From assembly GCF_009857475.1 (NCBI RefSeq), contig NZ_WWCJ01000006.1:248001-312000 (forward strand): a stretch of 64,000 nucleotides of DNA, in the 5' to 3' direction. Below the pieces are notes generated by a model. That model was not told where the DNA came from, made no database searches, and worked only from the letters and a program-made list of their open reading frames with translations. Each line of letters opens with the position of its first letter. Positions within the stretch are counted from its first letter, which is position 1. Source of the DNA: Pseudoduganella guangdongensis (GTDB lineage Bacteria; Pseudomonadota; Gammaproteobacteria; Burkholderiales; Burkholderiaceae_D). Shown one piece after another: positions 45,181 to 54,267 of the stretch. A program made the position numbers and the translations under genes.

Positions 45181-45618
45181 ATGGCAAAGAACCTGCTGCT
45201 CCTTAACGGACCCAACCTGAATTTGCTGGGGACGCGCGAGCCTGAAACGTATGGCGCCAGCACGCTGGCCGACATCGAACAGGCGGCGCAGGCACAAGCC
45301 AAGGCAGCCGGTGCGCAGCTCGCCTGTTACCAAAGCAACCACGAAGGAGGCTTGATTGACCGTATCCACGCGGCCCGTACCGAGGGCGTGGATTTCATCG
45401 TCATCAATCCGGGTGGCTATACCCACACCAGCGTCGCCTTGCGCGACGCATTGGCAGGCGTGGCCATTCCTTTTATTGAAGTACACATTACGAATATTTA
45501 TCGGCGGGAAGAATTCCGCCACCATTCCTATCTCAGCGCAATCGCACAGGGGACGATCTGCGGGCTTGGTATCGAGGGATACCGTCTCGCCATCGATTTT
45601 GCGACGGCGCACATCTAA
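45181..45618 (+). CDS. aroQ: Type II 3-dehydroquinate dehydratase
   Basis: A 145-residue enzyme of the shikimate pathway. It has [18 protein letters not shown] with the catalytic Tyr, [31 protein letters not shown] and [20 protein letters not shown], all expected in AroQ. The ATG at 45181 follows a GTCAGGGAATC stretch; the frame is open 15 codons upstream but without similarity. First of aroQ-accB-accC-prmA, a standard betaproteobacterial order. Confidence 0.95.
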   Translation: MAKNLLLLNGPNLNLLGTREPETYGASTLADIEQAAQAQAKAAGAQLACYQSNHEGGLIDRIHAARTEGVDFIVINPGGYTHTSVALRDALAGVAIPFIEVHITNIYRREEFRHHSYLSAIAQGTICGLGIEGYRLAIDFATAHI

Positions 45619-45689
45619 CGCGATGCTGCCCACAAGGCGGCTTTGCAGAAACCATCAACATAACAAGATAGACACAGGGAGCCAACAAC

Positions 45690-46157
45690 ATGGATCTACG
45701 CAAGCTGAAGACGCTGATCGACCTGGTAGCAGAGTCGGACATCGCTGAACTGGAAGTGACTGAGGGCGAGAGCAAAGTCCGCATCGTCAAATCCGGTGGC
45801 GTGGCGCAAAACCACGTCATGATGATGCCGCAGCAAGTGCCTACCCACTACGCGCCAGCTGCCGCTCCCGTCGCTGCACCGGTTGCCGCTCCTGCCGCCG
45901 CGCCAGCCGCCGCCGAGCCGACCGGCCACGTGGTGAAGTCGCCAATGGTAGGTACCTTCTACCGCGCTTCGGCGCCGGGCAATCCAGCCTTCGTCGAAGT
46001 GGGCGCCACCGTCAAGGAAGGCGACACCCTGTGCATCATCGAAGCGATGAAGCTGCTGAATGAAATCGACGCCGACAAGGGCGGCGTAATTACCCAGATC
46101 CTGGTCGAGAACGGCCAACCGGTCGAATTCGGCCAGCCGCTGTTTGTGATCGGCTAA
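45690..46157 (+). CDS. accB: Biotin carboxyl carrier protein of acetyl-CoA carboxylase
   Basis: A 155-residue BCCP. An N-terminal domain (1-50) is joined by an Ala/Pro-rich hinge (about 55-80) to the biotinyl domain; the biotin-accepting Lys lies in [15 protein letters not shown] (near residue 120). A GGGAG ribosome site precedes the ATG. Substrate carrier for AccC in fatty-acid synthesis. Confidence 0.95.
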   Translation: MDLRKLKTLIDLVAESDIAELEVTEGESKVRIVKSGGVAQNHVMMMPQQVPTHYAPAAAPVAAPVAAPAAAPAAAEPTGHVVKSPMVGTFYRASAPGNPAFVEVGATVKEGDTLCIIEAMKLLNEIDADKGGVITQILVENGQPVEFGQPLFVIG

Positions 46158-46229
46158 AGCCGGGCCATGGCCGCTGAGGAAATCCCGGCGGCCAGCACAT
46201 CAAACGAAGCACCCTTCACCGAAGCTACC

Positions 46230-47588
46230 ATGTTTGAAAAAATCCTTATTGCCAATCGCGGTGAAATCGCCCTGCGCATCCAGCGCGCGTGCCGTGAATT
46301 GGGCATCAAGACTGTGGTCGTGCACTCAGAAGCCGACCGTGAAGCCAAATACGTGAAGCTGGCAGACGAATCCGTCTGTATCGGCCCAGCGCCTTCGGCC
46401 CAGTCCTACCTGAATATGCCGGCCATCATTTCCGCTGCCGAAGTCACCGACGCGGAAGCGATCCACCCGGGCTACGGCTTCCTGTCCGAGAACGCGGACT
46501 TCGCCGAGCGCGTGGAAAAATCCGGTTTCGTCTTTATCGGCCCGCGCGCCGAATCGATCCGCATGATGGGCGACAAAGTGTCGGCCAAGCACGCCATGAT
46601 CAAAGCCGGCGTGCCTTGCGTGCCGGGTTCCGACGGCGCCCTGCCGGATGACCCGAAAGCCATCGTGCAAATCGCGCGCAAAGTTGGCTATCCGGTCATC
46701 ATCAAGGCGGCTGGCGGCGGCGGTGGCCGTGGCATGCGCGTGGTGCACACCGAAGCTGCGCTGCTGAACGCGGTCACCATGACCAAGTCGGAAGCCGGTG
46801 CCGCCTTCGGCAATCCGGAAGTCTATATGGAGAAGTACCTGGAGAACCCGCGCCACGTGGAAATCCAGATCCTGGCCGACGAACATAAAAACGCCGTCTG
46901 GCTTGGCGAACGTGACTGCTCCATGCAGCGCCGCCACCAAAAGGTGATCGAGGAAGCGCCGGCTCCAGGCATCCCGCGCAAGCTGATCGAAAAGATCGGC
47001 GACCGCTGCGCCGAGGCTTGCCGCAAGATCGGTTACCGTGGCGCGGGAACGTTCGAGTTCCTGTACGAGAACGGCGAGTTCTATTTCATTGAAATGAACA
47101 CCCGCGTGCAGGTTGAGCACCCAGTGACCGAAATGATCACCGGTATCGATATCGTGCAGGAACAGATCCGCATCGCTGCGGGCGAGAAGCTGCGCTTCCG
47201 CCAGCGCGACGTGATGCTGTCCGGCCACTCGATCGAGTGCCGCATCAATGCCGAAGATCCGTTCAAGTTCACCCCGTCGCCAGGCCGCATCACGGCATGG
47301 CACACCCCGGGTGGCCCTGGCGTGCGTGTTGACTCGCATGCATACGCGGGTTACTTTGTACCACCGAACTACGATTCGATGATCGGCAAAGTCATTACCT
47401 ATGGCGCAACCCGCGAGCAGGCGATCCGCCGCATGCAGATTGCGCTGTCGGAAATGGTTGTCGAGGGCATTTCGACCAACATCCCGCTGCACCGCGAGCT
47501 GATGGTTGATGCGCGCTTCATCGAAGGCGGCACCAACATCCACTATCTGGAACAGCGCCTGGCAGAGATGCCTAAGGCTGGTAAGTAA
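46230..47588 (+). CDS. accC: Biotin carboxylase subunit of acetyl-CoA carboxylase
   Basis: A 452-residue ATP-grasp enzyme that carboxylates biotin on AccB. It opens with [17 protein letters not shown], has the glycine loop [14 protein letters not shown] (near residue 160), [20 protein letters not shown] and [15 protein letters not shown]. The ATG at 46230 matches the family start; an upstream ATG at 46167 would add 21 residues of no resemblance. It lies 72 bases after accB. Confidence 0.96.
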   Translation: MFEKILIANRGEIALRIQRACRELGIKTVVVHSEADREAKYVKLADESVCIGPAPSAQSYLNMPAIISAAEVTDAEAIHPGYGFLSENADFAERVEKSGFVFIGPRAESIRMMGDKVSAKHAMIKAGVPCVPGSDGALPDDPKAIVQIARKVGYPVIIKAAGGGGGRGMRVVHTEAALLNAVTMTKSEAGAAFGNPEVYMEKYLENPRHVEIQILADEHKNAVWLGERDCSMQRRHQKVIEEAPAPGIPRKLIEKIGDRCAEACRKIGYRGAGTFEFLYENGEFYFIEMNTRVQVEHPVTEMITGIDIVQEQIRIAAGEKLRFRQRDVMLSGHSIECRINAEDPFKFTPSPGRITAWHTPGGPGVRVDSHAYAGYFVPPNYDSMIGKVITYGATREQAIRRMQIALSEMVVEGISTNIPLHRELMVDARFIEGGTNIHYLEQRLAEMPKAGK

Positions 47589-47607
47589 ATAAGGCAGGTA
47601 AGTAATA

Positions 47608-48525
47608 ATGAGCTGGACTGAAATCGTCATCGAAGTAGCACGTGAACACGCCGAGGCATTGTCCGAGGCGCTGATGGACGCGGGCGCGCTGTCGGTGTCG
47701 GTGGAGGATGCCGATGAGGGCACCGACGCCGAAAAACCCCTGTTCGGCGAGCCGGGCATGGAGCCGACCGAAGCGGCATGGGATCATAGCCGCGTGGTCG
47801 CGCTGACCGACGACGAGGACGACCAGGCCCTGATCGTGGCGGCAGCTGCCGGCGCGGTCGGCCTGGCCAGCCTGCCGAAGTTCACCACCCGTGCGGTGGC
47901 GGACGCGGACTGGGTGCGTTTGACCCAGTCGCAATTTGAGCCGATTCATATCGGCAAGAACATTTGGGTCGTGCCGAGCTGGCACGAGGCGCCGGACCCG
48001 TCCGCGCTGATCCTGGAACTGGACCCGGGCCTGGCCTTCGGCACCGGCTCGCACCCGACCACCAAGCTGTGCATGGAGTGGCTGGAAGCCCATCCCGCGC
48101 CGGGCAAATCGGTGCTGGATTACGGTTGCGGCTCGGGCATCCTGGCCATGGTGGCGCGCAAGCTGGGCGCTACCACGGTGGCGGGTGTGGATATCGATCC
48201 ACAGGCGATCGTGTCGGCCAATGACAATGCGGTGCGCAACCGGGTGGAAGATATCCAGTACTTCGTGCCGGATGATTTCGCCGAGTCGTCGTTCGCGGCA
48301 CAGCGTTTCGACATCGTTGTCGCCAACATCCTGTCTTCGCCGTTGAAGCTGATGGCGCCGATGCTGTCCGGCCGCGTGGCCGATGGCGGTTCGCTGGTGC
48401 TGTCCGGCGTGCTGGCGCGCCAGGCGGAGGAAGTTGCGGCGGCTTATGCGCCGTTCATCAAGCTCACCGTTTGGGCCGAGCATGAAGGCTGGGTGTGCCT
48501 GTCGGGCACGCTGGGCGCAAGGTAA
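47608..48525 (+). CDS. prmA: Ribosomal protein L11 methyltransferase
   Basis: A 305-residue SAM-dependent methyltransferase that trimethylates L11. The N-terminal substrate-recognition domain is followed by [19 protein letters not shown] and the SAM loop [19 protein letters not shown] (near residue 168), then [12 protein letters not shown]. It starts 19 bases after accC with AGGCAGG/AAGTAA upstream. Normal length. Confidence 0.94.
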   Translation: MSWTEIVIEVAREHAEALSEALMDAGALSVSVEDADEGTDAEKPLFGEPGMEPTEAAWDHSRVVALTDDEDDQALIVAAAAGAVGLASLPKFTTRAVADADWVRLTQSQFEPIHIGKNIWVVPSWHEAPDPSALILELDPGLAFGTGSHPTTKLCMEWLEAHPAPGKSVLDYGCGSGILAMVARKLGATTVAGVDIDPQAIVSANDNAVRNRVEDIQYFVPDDFAESSFAAQRFDIVVANILSSPLKLMAPMLSGRVADGGSLVLSGVLARQAEEVAAAYAPFIKLTVWAEHEGWVCLSGTLGAR

Positions 48526-48537
48526 TCCCCTGCACTG

Positions 48538-50631
48538 ATGGCGCTCGCCACTAAATGCCCCCATTGCAATACGATCTTCAGGGTCGCGGCTGACCAGCTG
48601 AAACTGCGTGGGGGGATTGTTCGTTGTGGCTCCTGCCACGAGGTTTTCGACGGCAACGCGGCACTCGTTGAGCCGGCGCCCAAGCCGACCACCGTTATTC
48701 CGGATGTGCCTGTATCTACGGCGGCCGCGCCGGCCGGGCCGGCGGCGCCAGCCATCTCCAGCTACGTGCGCGGCTCGGCGGTTGATTTCGAACTCGATCT
48801 CGCTGAAGACGCGGCACCTGCGCCATCCGCCGCACCAGCCGTTTGGCGAACCGGCGGCCCTGCGCACCCCTCCCCCGAAGAACAAGCCGAAGCGGCTGTG
48901 GCGCGCGCTTTTGCCGCTGTCACTGCGCACGCAAACCCCGAAACGACCACGCCGCCGTGGGATGACGCGCTTGCTGGCGACGCCGCCATCGCCCCGCCCG
49001 CAGCAGCACTGCCCGTTGATGGCGACGAGATTCACGCCGCAGAAGCGCCCCAGCCAGCCGATGCCGATACTTCGTCCGCTGCCCCGCACGACAACGCCCC
49101 CGACCAGCCATACGAGGTGGCGGCCACGAGCGGCGACGGCGCAACACCGCATGGCGATGACGCCCTCCCGCCTGGCGACGACGGCGACCTGCCATCCGAA
49201 GTGGCGGGCCAAAGCGGCGACAGCGCAGCCGAGCAAGGCGATGACGCCCTCCTGCCTGCCGACCACAGCGACCTGCCATCCGAAGTGGCGGGCCACAGCG
49301 GCGACAGCGCAGCCGCGCAAGGCGAGGACGCCCTCCAGCCTGCCGACGACGGCGACCAGCCATCCGAGGCGGCAGCCCAGAGCGGCGACGGCGCGGATCA
49401 CCCGACCGTCGTAGAGGCGCCGCACGTCGACGACACTGCCCAGCAAGCAGATGGCGACGATGCCATCCTGCAGGCCGAGGTTAGCGCCGACCTGCCCGCC
49501 GGCGACGAGCCTTCGCTTGCCGAGGAAGCTGCGCCAGCGGACGGCGAAGCGCCACTGAACAACGATCCGGCCAGCCAGCCTGCCGACGACTCGGACGGCG
49601 GCGAGCCGCCAGCGGAAACACCAAGCGATGCCTTCGCAGCGCCCGACCCTGACTTCGTGCCAGCCTTCCTGCGCGCGCGCCCGGCGCCGAGTGAGGGAGA
49701 GCCGGCGCACGCTGCCGGACAGCACCCGGACGGCCGCATCGAGCCCACGCTCGACACGCCGCAAGAACACATCGTCGCCGCCGCCCTGGACGACTCGCAC
49801 CACTTTGAAGACATCCCGCCAGCCGAGCAGCCCGCAGCGGAAACGGCCTCACCCGCCGCTGACGAGCCGTGGAGCCTGGCCGAGCCGCGCGACGACACCG
49901 CCCTGCACGCCGTGGCCGCAGTCAATACCGATGCCCCCGACGACGGCGCCTCCCTGCCCGACGACGAGCCAGCCAGCGACAACGACAGTGACAGCGCCGA
50001 CGACCGCCGCGAGCGCGCCCTGGAACGCGCGCAAGACCGCGAAGCCGCCGACGCCCGCATGCGCGCCCTGGCCGGCGTCGATGAAACGCCAGCCGAAGAC
50101 CTCGACCATTCCGACCTGAGCTTCGTCAAGCGCCACGACCGCAGCCAGAAGTACGGCAGGGCCATGAAGATCATCATGGCCTTCAGCATCCCGCTGCTGC
50201 TGGGCGGCCTGGTGCTGCAAGCCGCCACCACCTTCCGCGACACCCTGGCCGCCAGCTACCCGCAACTCAAGCCCGCGCTGGCCGCCCTGTGCCAACCGCT
50301 TGGCTGCCAGGTCGGCCTGCCAACCCAGCTCGACGCCCTCAGCATCGAGCAAGGCGAACTGGCCAGCATGGCCGCCAACACCTTCAGCTTCAGCACCGTG
50401 CTGCGCAACCAGTCCAAGACCGTCCAGGCCTGGCCGCACATCGAGCTGACCCTGAACGACAACGCCGACAAGCCGGTCGTGCGCCGCGTGTTCGCGCCGC
50501 GCGAATACCTGCCATCGGCCACCGAGGCCGACAAGGGCTTCCTGCCACGCAGTGAGCAAAGCATTAAACTGTACTTTGAGCTGAAAGAGCTTAAAGCTTC
50601 CGGCTATCACATCGCCATTTTCTACCCATAA
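48538..50631 (+). CDS. Zinc-ribbon/DUF3426 membrane protein with internal repeats
   Basis: A 697-residue protein in three parts. Residues 1-40 form an MJ0042-type zinc ribbon (CPHCNTIFRVA, then IVRCGSCHEVFDG). A very long acidic, low-complexity middle (about 45-530) includes three to four 28-residue repeats with GDDALxPxDxxDLPSEVA. A single membrane segment (IIMAFSIPLLLGGLVLQAAT, near 545) precedes the DUF3426 C-terminal domain (about 575-697). Homologues are usually much shorter in the middle. It follows prmA by 12 bases, the order typical of this family. Function unknown; the topology puts the zinc ribbon in the cytoplasm and DUF3426 in the periplasm. Confidence 0.85.
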   Translation: MALATKCPHCNTIFRVAADQLKLRGGIVRCGSCHEVFDGNAALVEPAPKPTTVIPDVPVSTAAAPAGPAAPAISSYVRGSAVDFELDLAEDAAPAPSAAPAVWRTGGPAHPSPEEQAEAAVARAFAAVTAHANPETTTPPWDDALAGDAAIAPPAAALPVDGDEIHAAEAPQPADADTSSAAPHDNAPDQPYEVAATSGDGATPHGDDALPPGDDGDLPSEVAGQSGDSAAEQGDDALLPADHSDLPSEVAGHSGDSAAAQGEDALQPADDGDQPSEAAAQSGDGADHPTVVEAPHVDDTAQQADGDDAILQAEVSADLPAGDEPSLAEEAAPADGEAPLNNDPASQPADDSDGGEPPAETPSDAFAAPDPDFVPAFLRARPAPSEGEPAHAAGQHPDGRIEPTLDTPQEHIVAAALDDSHHFEDIPPAEQPAAETASPAADEPWSLAEPRDDTALHAVAAVNTDAPDDGASLPDDEPASDNDSDSADDRRERALERAQDREAADARMRALAGVDETPAEDLDHSDLSFVKRHDRSQKYGRAMKIIMAFSIPLLLGGLVLQAATTFRDTLAASYPQLKPALAALCQPLGCQVGLPTQLDALSIEQGELASMAANTFSFSTVLRNQSKTVQAWPHIELTLNDNADKPVVRRVFAPREYLPSATEADKGFLPRSEQSIKLYFELKELKASGYHIAIFYP
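49114..49404 (+). repeat. 84-bp tandem repeat within the DUF3426 gene
   Basis: Units beginning GGCGATGACGCCCTC start at 49153, 49237 and 49321 (exact 84-base spacing), with a partial unit before the first; about 3.4 copies. Each encodes 28 residues around DLPSEVAGxSGDSAA. The period is a multiple of three, so copy-number change would keep the frame. Confidence 0.85.
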
Positions 50632-50638
50632 AAATACT

Positions 50639-51583
50639 ATGACTAAAACCGCCCTGGTCTGTGGCTCGCTGGCCATCGACATCATCATGCAATACGAAGG
50701 CCGCTTCGGCGACACCCTGCTGGCCGACCAGTTGCACAAGGTGAACGTATCCTTCCTGGTGCCGACCATGCGCACCGAGTTTGGCGGTTGCTCCGGCAAT
50801 ATCGCCTACTCGCTGAAGATGCTGGGCGGCGAACCGCGCATCGTGGGCGTGCTGGGCCAGGATTGCGCGGCATACCTGGAGCGCCTGCAGACACTGGGCC
50901 TGAGCACCGAGAATATCCTGATCAAGAAGGACGCTTACAACGCGCAGTGCTTCGTCACCGCCGATGCGGACCATAACCAGATCAACGCCTTCCACCCGGG
51001 CGCCATGTCGTTCGCGCATGAGAACCCGATCGAGAAGGCGGGTGCGGCACGGATCGCGATCATTTCGCCGGACGGCCACCTGGGTATGCTGAAGCATGCC
51101 GAGGACCTGGCGCGCCTGGGTATCCCGTTCGTGTTCGACCCGGGCCAGCAGATGCCGATGTTTACGCCGGAGCAGCTGATCGGCTTCATTGAGAAGGCCA
51201 CTTATGTGACCTGCAATGATTATGAGATCGAGCTGCTGATGGACCGCACCGGGCTGACCATCCCGGAAATCGCTTCCAGGCTGGAGGCGCTGATCGTGAC
51301 CCGTGGCGAAAAGGGGTCGGAGATTTATACCGGCGGTAAGCGGATTGATATTCCGGCGGTGGCGGTGGATCCGGCGCAGGATCTGGACCCGACCGGCTGC
51401 GGCGATGCCTATCGCGCGGGCCTGCTGTTTGGCCTGGTCAATGAGCTGGGCTGGGAATCGACCGGCCGCCTGGCCAGCCTGTTGGGCGCGATCAAGATCG
51501 TCACCAAGGGTGCACAGAACCACGTCTTCACCCCGGCTGAAATCGCAGACAAGTTCGAAGCTGCTTTCGGCTACCGCTTCTAA
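50639..51583 (+). CDS. PfkB-family sugar/nucleoside kinase
   Basis: A 314-residue ribokinase-family kinase. It has FGGCSGNIAYSLKMLGGEPR near residue 45 and the signature DPTGCGDAYRAGLLFGLV (near 250) with the catalytic Asp. The N-terminus ALVCGSLAIDIIMQYEGRF resembles betaproteobacterial adenosine-kinase-like proteins; substrate is not certain. It starts seven bases after the DUF3426 gene and ends at a palindromic repeat. Confidence 0.88.
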   Translation: MTKTALVCGSLAIDIIMQYEGRFGDTLLADQLHKVNVSFLVPTMRTEFGGCSGNIAYSLKMLGGEPRIVGVLGQDCAAYLERLQTLGLSTENILIKKDAYNAQCFVTADADHNQINAFHPGAMSFAHENPIEKAGAARIAIISPDGHLGMLKHAEDLARLGIPFVFDPGQQMPMFTPEQLIGFIEKATYVTCNDYEIELLMDRTGLTIPEIASRLEALIVTRGEKGSEIYTGGKRIDIPAVAVDPAQDLDPTGCGDAYRAGLLFGLVNELGWESTGRLASLLGAIKIVTKGAQNHVFTPAEIADKFEAAFGYRF

Positions 51584-51632
51584 CCCGGCACGACGGGTCA
51601 GACCCTTGGGTCTGACCCAGGTTTACCGGGGT
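51582..51632. repeat. Intergenic palindrome, copy 3
   Basis: GGGTCAGACCC (51595-51605) and its complement (51608-51618) make an 11-bp perfect stem with a two-base gap, flanked by AACCCGG and CAGGTTTACCGGGG. It begins inside the PfkB stop codon and lies between convergent genes, so it may end both transcripts. Core and flanks match copies at 39154 and 43817. Confidence 0.8.
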
Positions 51633-51916
51633 TCAAGGCCAGCAACATCCTCCGGCGTCACGCCGGCAATCTCCAACAATTTCTTCTTATTGGTCTGCCC
51701 ATGCGTCAGCGTCACCGCGCTGCGCGCCACACCCAGGGCACCGGCCAGCCACTTCACCAGCGCCTCATTCGCCTTCCCTTCAATGGGTTGCGCGGCCAGT
51801 TTGATCTTCAGCGCGCCATCCAGCACCCCGACCACTTCGGTCTTCTTCGCGTTCGGCTGGATCTGGACCGCCAGGCGCACCCCGCCCGGCACCGGCGAAC
51901 ACCAGCTTCGGCTCAT
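51623..51916 (-). CDS. DUF167 (YggU-like) protein
   Basis: A 97-residue small protein of the UPF0235/YggU family: VRLAVQIQPNAKKTEVVGVLDGALKIKLAAQPIEGKANEAL in two parts is the typical core, and KLLEIAGV near the end. Function unknown. It shares one base with the yggT stop, so the pair is co-translated, as in many proteobacteria. Confidence 0.9.
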   Translation of the reverse strand: MSRSWCSPVPGGVRLAVQIQPNAKKTEVVGVLDGALKIKLAAQPIEGKANEALVKWLAGALGVARSAVTLTHGQTNKKKLLEIAGVTPEDVAGLEPR

Positions 51917-52440
51917 CAGCTAAACAGCATGCCGAGCAGGATCTGGCAAATCTGCAGCAGGATCAGGGCCACCAGCAGAGACAAATCCAGGTTGCCGACC
52001 AGCGGCACCACTTTGCGGATCGGCGTAAGCAGCGGCTCGTTCAGGGCACGCACGAAGGGCGCCAGCGGCGCGTGCGGGTTCACCCAGGAGAAGATCGCTT
52101 CGATAATCAGCAGCGCCATGAAGCCGAACAGAATCCATTCCAGGAAGCGCTGCAAAGCCGCCAGCAGCACCACCTCCACCGTGGCGCCGACCAGGAACAG
52201 CACCGAGGTCGCCAGGATCACAATCAGGAACGCGCCAATCAGGCTGGCCCAGTCATAGCCGCCCATGCCGGGGACGATGCGGCGCAGCGGACGCACCAGC
52301 CAGTCTGTTAGCTGAAAAGTAAACTGCGCCACCGACGAAGGCGGTCGGACGCGGATAGCCTGCATCCAGAATCGCAGCAACAGGACACCACCAAGCAGGC
52401 CGGCTGCGACATCGACGATCAGCTTAAGAATACTAAACAC
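51916..52440 (-). CDS. YggT-family membrane protein
   Basis: A 174-residue inner-membrane protein of two YggT repeats, each with two membrane helices and an amphipathic part (FTFQLTDWLVRPLRRIVPG in the first, FVRALNEPLLTPIRKVVPL in the second). It starts with GTG after a GGAG site. YggT proteins are linked to osmotic stress and cell-shape factors; the role here is inferred only from family. Confidence 0.88.
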   Translation of the reverse strand: MFSILKLIVDVAAGLLGGVLLLRFWMQAIRVRPPSSVAQFTFQLTDWLVRPLRRIVPGMGGYDWASLIGAFLIVILATSVLFLVGATVEVVLLAALQRFLEWILFGFMALLIIEAIFSWVNPHAPLAPFVRALNEPLLTPIRKVVPLVGNLDLSLLVALILLQICQILLGMLFS

Positions 52441-52451
52441 GGGTTCACTCC

Positions 52452-52492
52452 AAATAAAAAAAACCGCTGTGCGATTGTCTCACACAGCGGTG
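52452..52492 (-). terminator. Intrinsic terminator after the histone-like gene
   Basis: ACCGCTGTG / CACAGCGGT (9 bp) with an 11-base loop; on the minus strand the stem is followed by GTTTTTTTTATTTG. It stops transcription from the histone H1-like gene just before yggT. Confidence 0.9.
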
Positions 52493-52524
52493 TTTTCGCC
52501 ATCCGGCTCTAAGCGCTTAAACGC

Positions 52525-53541
52525 TTAGGAAGGACGGGTGCTGGTCGGGAACGGCCAGGCGGCTGCCGGGGCGATCACGGTTTTTGCTGCCGGGGCGGCG
52601 GCTGGAGCCGGGGCTGCAGCAGCAGGTGCTGGTGCGGCGGCTGGCTTCACAGCTTCCTTCTTAGGAGCAGCTGGTTTCTTCGGAGCGGCCTTTTTAGGGG
52701 CAGCTGGTTTTGCAGCAGGAGCTGCAGCCGGTGCAACGGCTACTGGCGCAACAGCTGGCTTGGCTGCTGGCTTAGCCGAGGCTTTTTTTGGGGCGGCCTT
52801 TTTAGCTGCAGGCTTGGCAGCTGGTTTTGCGGCGGCTTTAGGAGCGGCTTTTTTAGCAGCTGGCTTGGCAGCAGCTTTAGGAGCGGCTTTCTTGGCAGCT
52901 GGCTTGGCAGCGGCTTTTTTGGCAGCTGGTTTAGCTGCTGGTTTCGCGGCAGCTTTCTTAGCGGCTGGCTTGGCAGCAGCTTTTTTGGCGGCTGGCTTGG
53001 CAGCTGCTTTAGCTACGGTCTTTTTAGCTGCTGGTTTAGCGGCTGCTTTTTTAGCGGCTGGCTTGGCAGCTGCTTTTTTCGCTACTGGCTTAGCGGCGAC
53101 TTTTTTAGCAACGGCTTTTTTCGCTGCTGGTTTAGCTGCGGCTTTCTTCACTGCTGGTTTAGCTGCTGCTTTAGCGACGGTTTTCTTCACTGCTGGTTTA
53201 GCTGCTGCTTTCTTAGCTGCTGGTTTTGCTGCTGGCTTAGCTGCGGCTTTCTTCGCTACTGGCTTCGCTGCGGCTTTTTTCACTGCTGGTTTTGCTGCTG
53301 GTTTAGCTGCAGCTTTTTTCGCTACTGGCTTAGCTGCTGCTTTCTTAGCTGCTGGTTTTGCAGCTGGCTTAGCGGCGGCTTTCTTGGCTGCTGGTTTAGC
53401 GGCTGGCTTGGCAGCGGCTTTCTTGGCAGCTGGTTTAGCAGCTGGCTTGGCAGCGGCTTTAACGGCCGGCTTTGCAGCGGCCTTCTTTGCTGGGGCAGCT
53501 GCTTTAGCGGCTGCAGGTTTCTTCTTAGCGGCGGTTGCCAT
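52525..53541 (-). CDS. Histone H1-like (AlgP/HctB-type) nucleoid protein
   Basis: A 338-residue extremely basic low-complexity protein made of Ala-Lys-Pro units such as KPAAKKAAAKP and KKAVAKAAAKPAVKK over nearly its whole length, ending in an Ala/Pro-rich tail (APAAAWPFPTSTRPS). It resembles AlgP of Pseudomonas and other eukaryote H1-like DNA-binding proteins. The ATG at 53541 has AAGGAG eight bases upstream. Repeated codons make the length likely to vary between strains. It has its own terminator and a long leader. Confidence 0.92.
   Translation of the reverse strand: MATAAKKKPAAAKAAAPAKKAAAKPAVKAAAKPAAKPAAKKAAAKPAAKPAAKKAAAKPAAKPAAKKAAAKPVAKKAAAKPAAKPAVKKAAAKPVAKKAAAKPAAKPAAKKAAAKPAVKKTVAKAAAKPAVKKAAAKPAAKKAVAKKVAAKPVAKKAAAKPAAKKAAAKPAAKKTVAKAAAKPAAKKAAAKPAAKKAAAKPAAKPAAKKAAAKPAAKKAAPKAAAKPAAKKAAPKAAAKPAAKPAAKKAAPKKASAKPAAKPAVAPVAVAPAAAPAAKPAAPKKAAPKKPAAPKKEAVKPAAAPAPAAAAPAPAAAPAAKTVIAPAAAWPFPTSTRPS
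52740..53480 (-). repeat. KPAAK-type coding repeats in the histone-like gene
   Basis: Degenerate 12-to-15-base units encoding KPAAK/KKAAA, imperfectly tandem and sharing GCTGGTTTAGC-like stretches on the plus strand. Likely site of slippage or recombination; boundaries are approximate. Confidence 0.8.
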
Positions 53542-53842
53542 TTTTATTTCTCCTTCATCTGGGATGGGAAAATTCACGCACATGATTAAAACCCGTCCGG
53601 CCCTGCGCTGGACCAGGCGAATTATTCATCGGCGCAAACAGGATTGCGGTTTGCGCTAATGAATTCGGCACCCAGCTGAACTGCTGCACCTCCTCACAAG
53701 TGCAGCGCTTCAGCCATCGATTCCTACGCCGGTGCTTTTCAGCGCAGGACTCAAATTCTTTGTCGCGACGATTGCGCGGGTGGGGCGTATCTTCAGCTCC
53801 TCGACCCTCGTCACGGCCACGTGTTACGACCAGCGTTCAAAG

Positions 53843-53883
53843 AAAAAAACCGCCCGGACCTGATCGCGGGATCAGGAGAGCGG
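53843..53883 (-). terminator. Terminator-like hairpin with no assigned gene
   Basis: CCTGATC (53859-53865) pairs with GATCAGG (53870-53876), extended by CCGC/GCGG; on the minus strand it is followed by a seven-T run. It lies about 300 bases ahead of the histone-like ATG on the same strand. A 13-codon ORF (MLKDHTTTAKPLS, 53872-53913) ends inside the stem. It may terminate a small RNA or act as an attenuator. Confidence 0.65.
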
Positions 53884-54185
53884 CTTCGCTGTCGTCGTGT
53901 GGTCTTTAAGCATACTTATGCGTTTTGAGTTCCCATTATTCTTCGACTTTTGCGGTAACAACACACTCGAAAAAACAGTGCTTGCAAATTCACGCTATTT
54001 CAAGTTCGCAAAGTACACGAAAGCTTGTTGATGCGCAACTAGCACGAATGATTTTCTTCTTCTTTTTTTGTGTTGATCTGCGAGTTCGCGCACATTGGTA
54101 CGCGCCGCGCCGCGTGCCCGCGCACATCGAGCGACCCGCACCGCCGCGCGCGCCTTCGCATAACGCCTTTAGGTAAAGGCTGTAT

Positions 54186-54233
54186 AAAAAACGAAGCGCC
54201 CCGGTCCGCGATTCATCGCGAGACCGGGGCGCT
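54186..54233 (-). terminator. Intrinsic terminator after the triple-CheW gene
   Basis: A perfect 12-bp stem (AGCGCCCCGGTC 54195-54206 with its complement 54222-54233) topped by a 6-bp CGCGAT/ATCGCG stem, offset by one base; followed on the minus strand by CGTTTTTT. It ends the mcp-cheW transcript. Confidence 0.9.
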
Positions 54234-54267
54234 GCATGGCGTGCTTCAAAAAAAAATTTCGTCGCGA

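Larger units (their letters stand above)
53542..54267. other. 726-base gene-free stretch upstream of the histone-like gene
   Basis: No protein gene is convincing here. It holds an 8-bp hairpin (GCGCAAAC 53632-53639 with its complement 53649-53656), a minus-strand terminator (53843-53883) with no matching gene, a T-rich tract (54050-54070), and the terminator of the chemotaxis genes (54186-54233). It looks like a long regulatory leader or a small-RNA locus. Confidence 0.6.

Noticed and set aside
49114..49404. Regular repeats considered as a CRISPR array
   Set aside because: Units are 84 bases with no unique spacers, lie in frame inside a protein gene, and no cas genes are present.
47572..49803. 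A 743-codon minus-strand ORF
   Set aside because: It covers prmA and the DUF3426 gene in antisense; both real genes have clear motifs and ribosome sites.
52538..53659. A 373-codon plus-strand ORF rich in Ala, Gly, Leu and Phe
   Set aside because: It is the complement of the KPAAK repeats; the minus-strand frame has the ribosome site and terminator.
53587..53694. A 35-codon GTG-started ORF after an AGGAGGTG site in the histone leader (minus strand)
   Set aside because: The spacing between the ribosome-like site and GTG is too long, and the peptide has no recognisable feature.
53925..54176. An 83-codon plus-strand ORF
   Set aside because: No ribosome site, a run of Phe from the T-tract, and it overlaps the terminator region; judged random.
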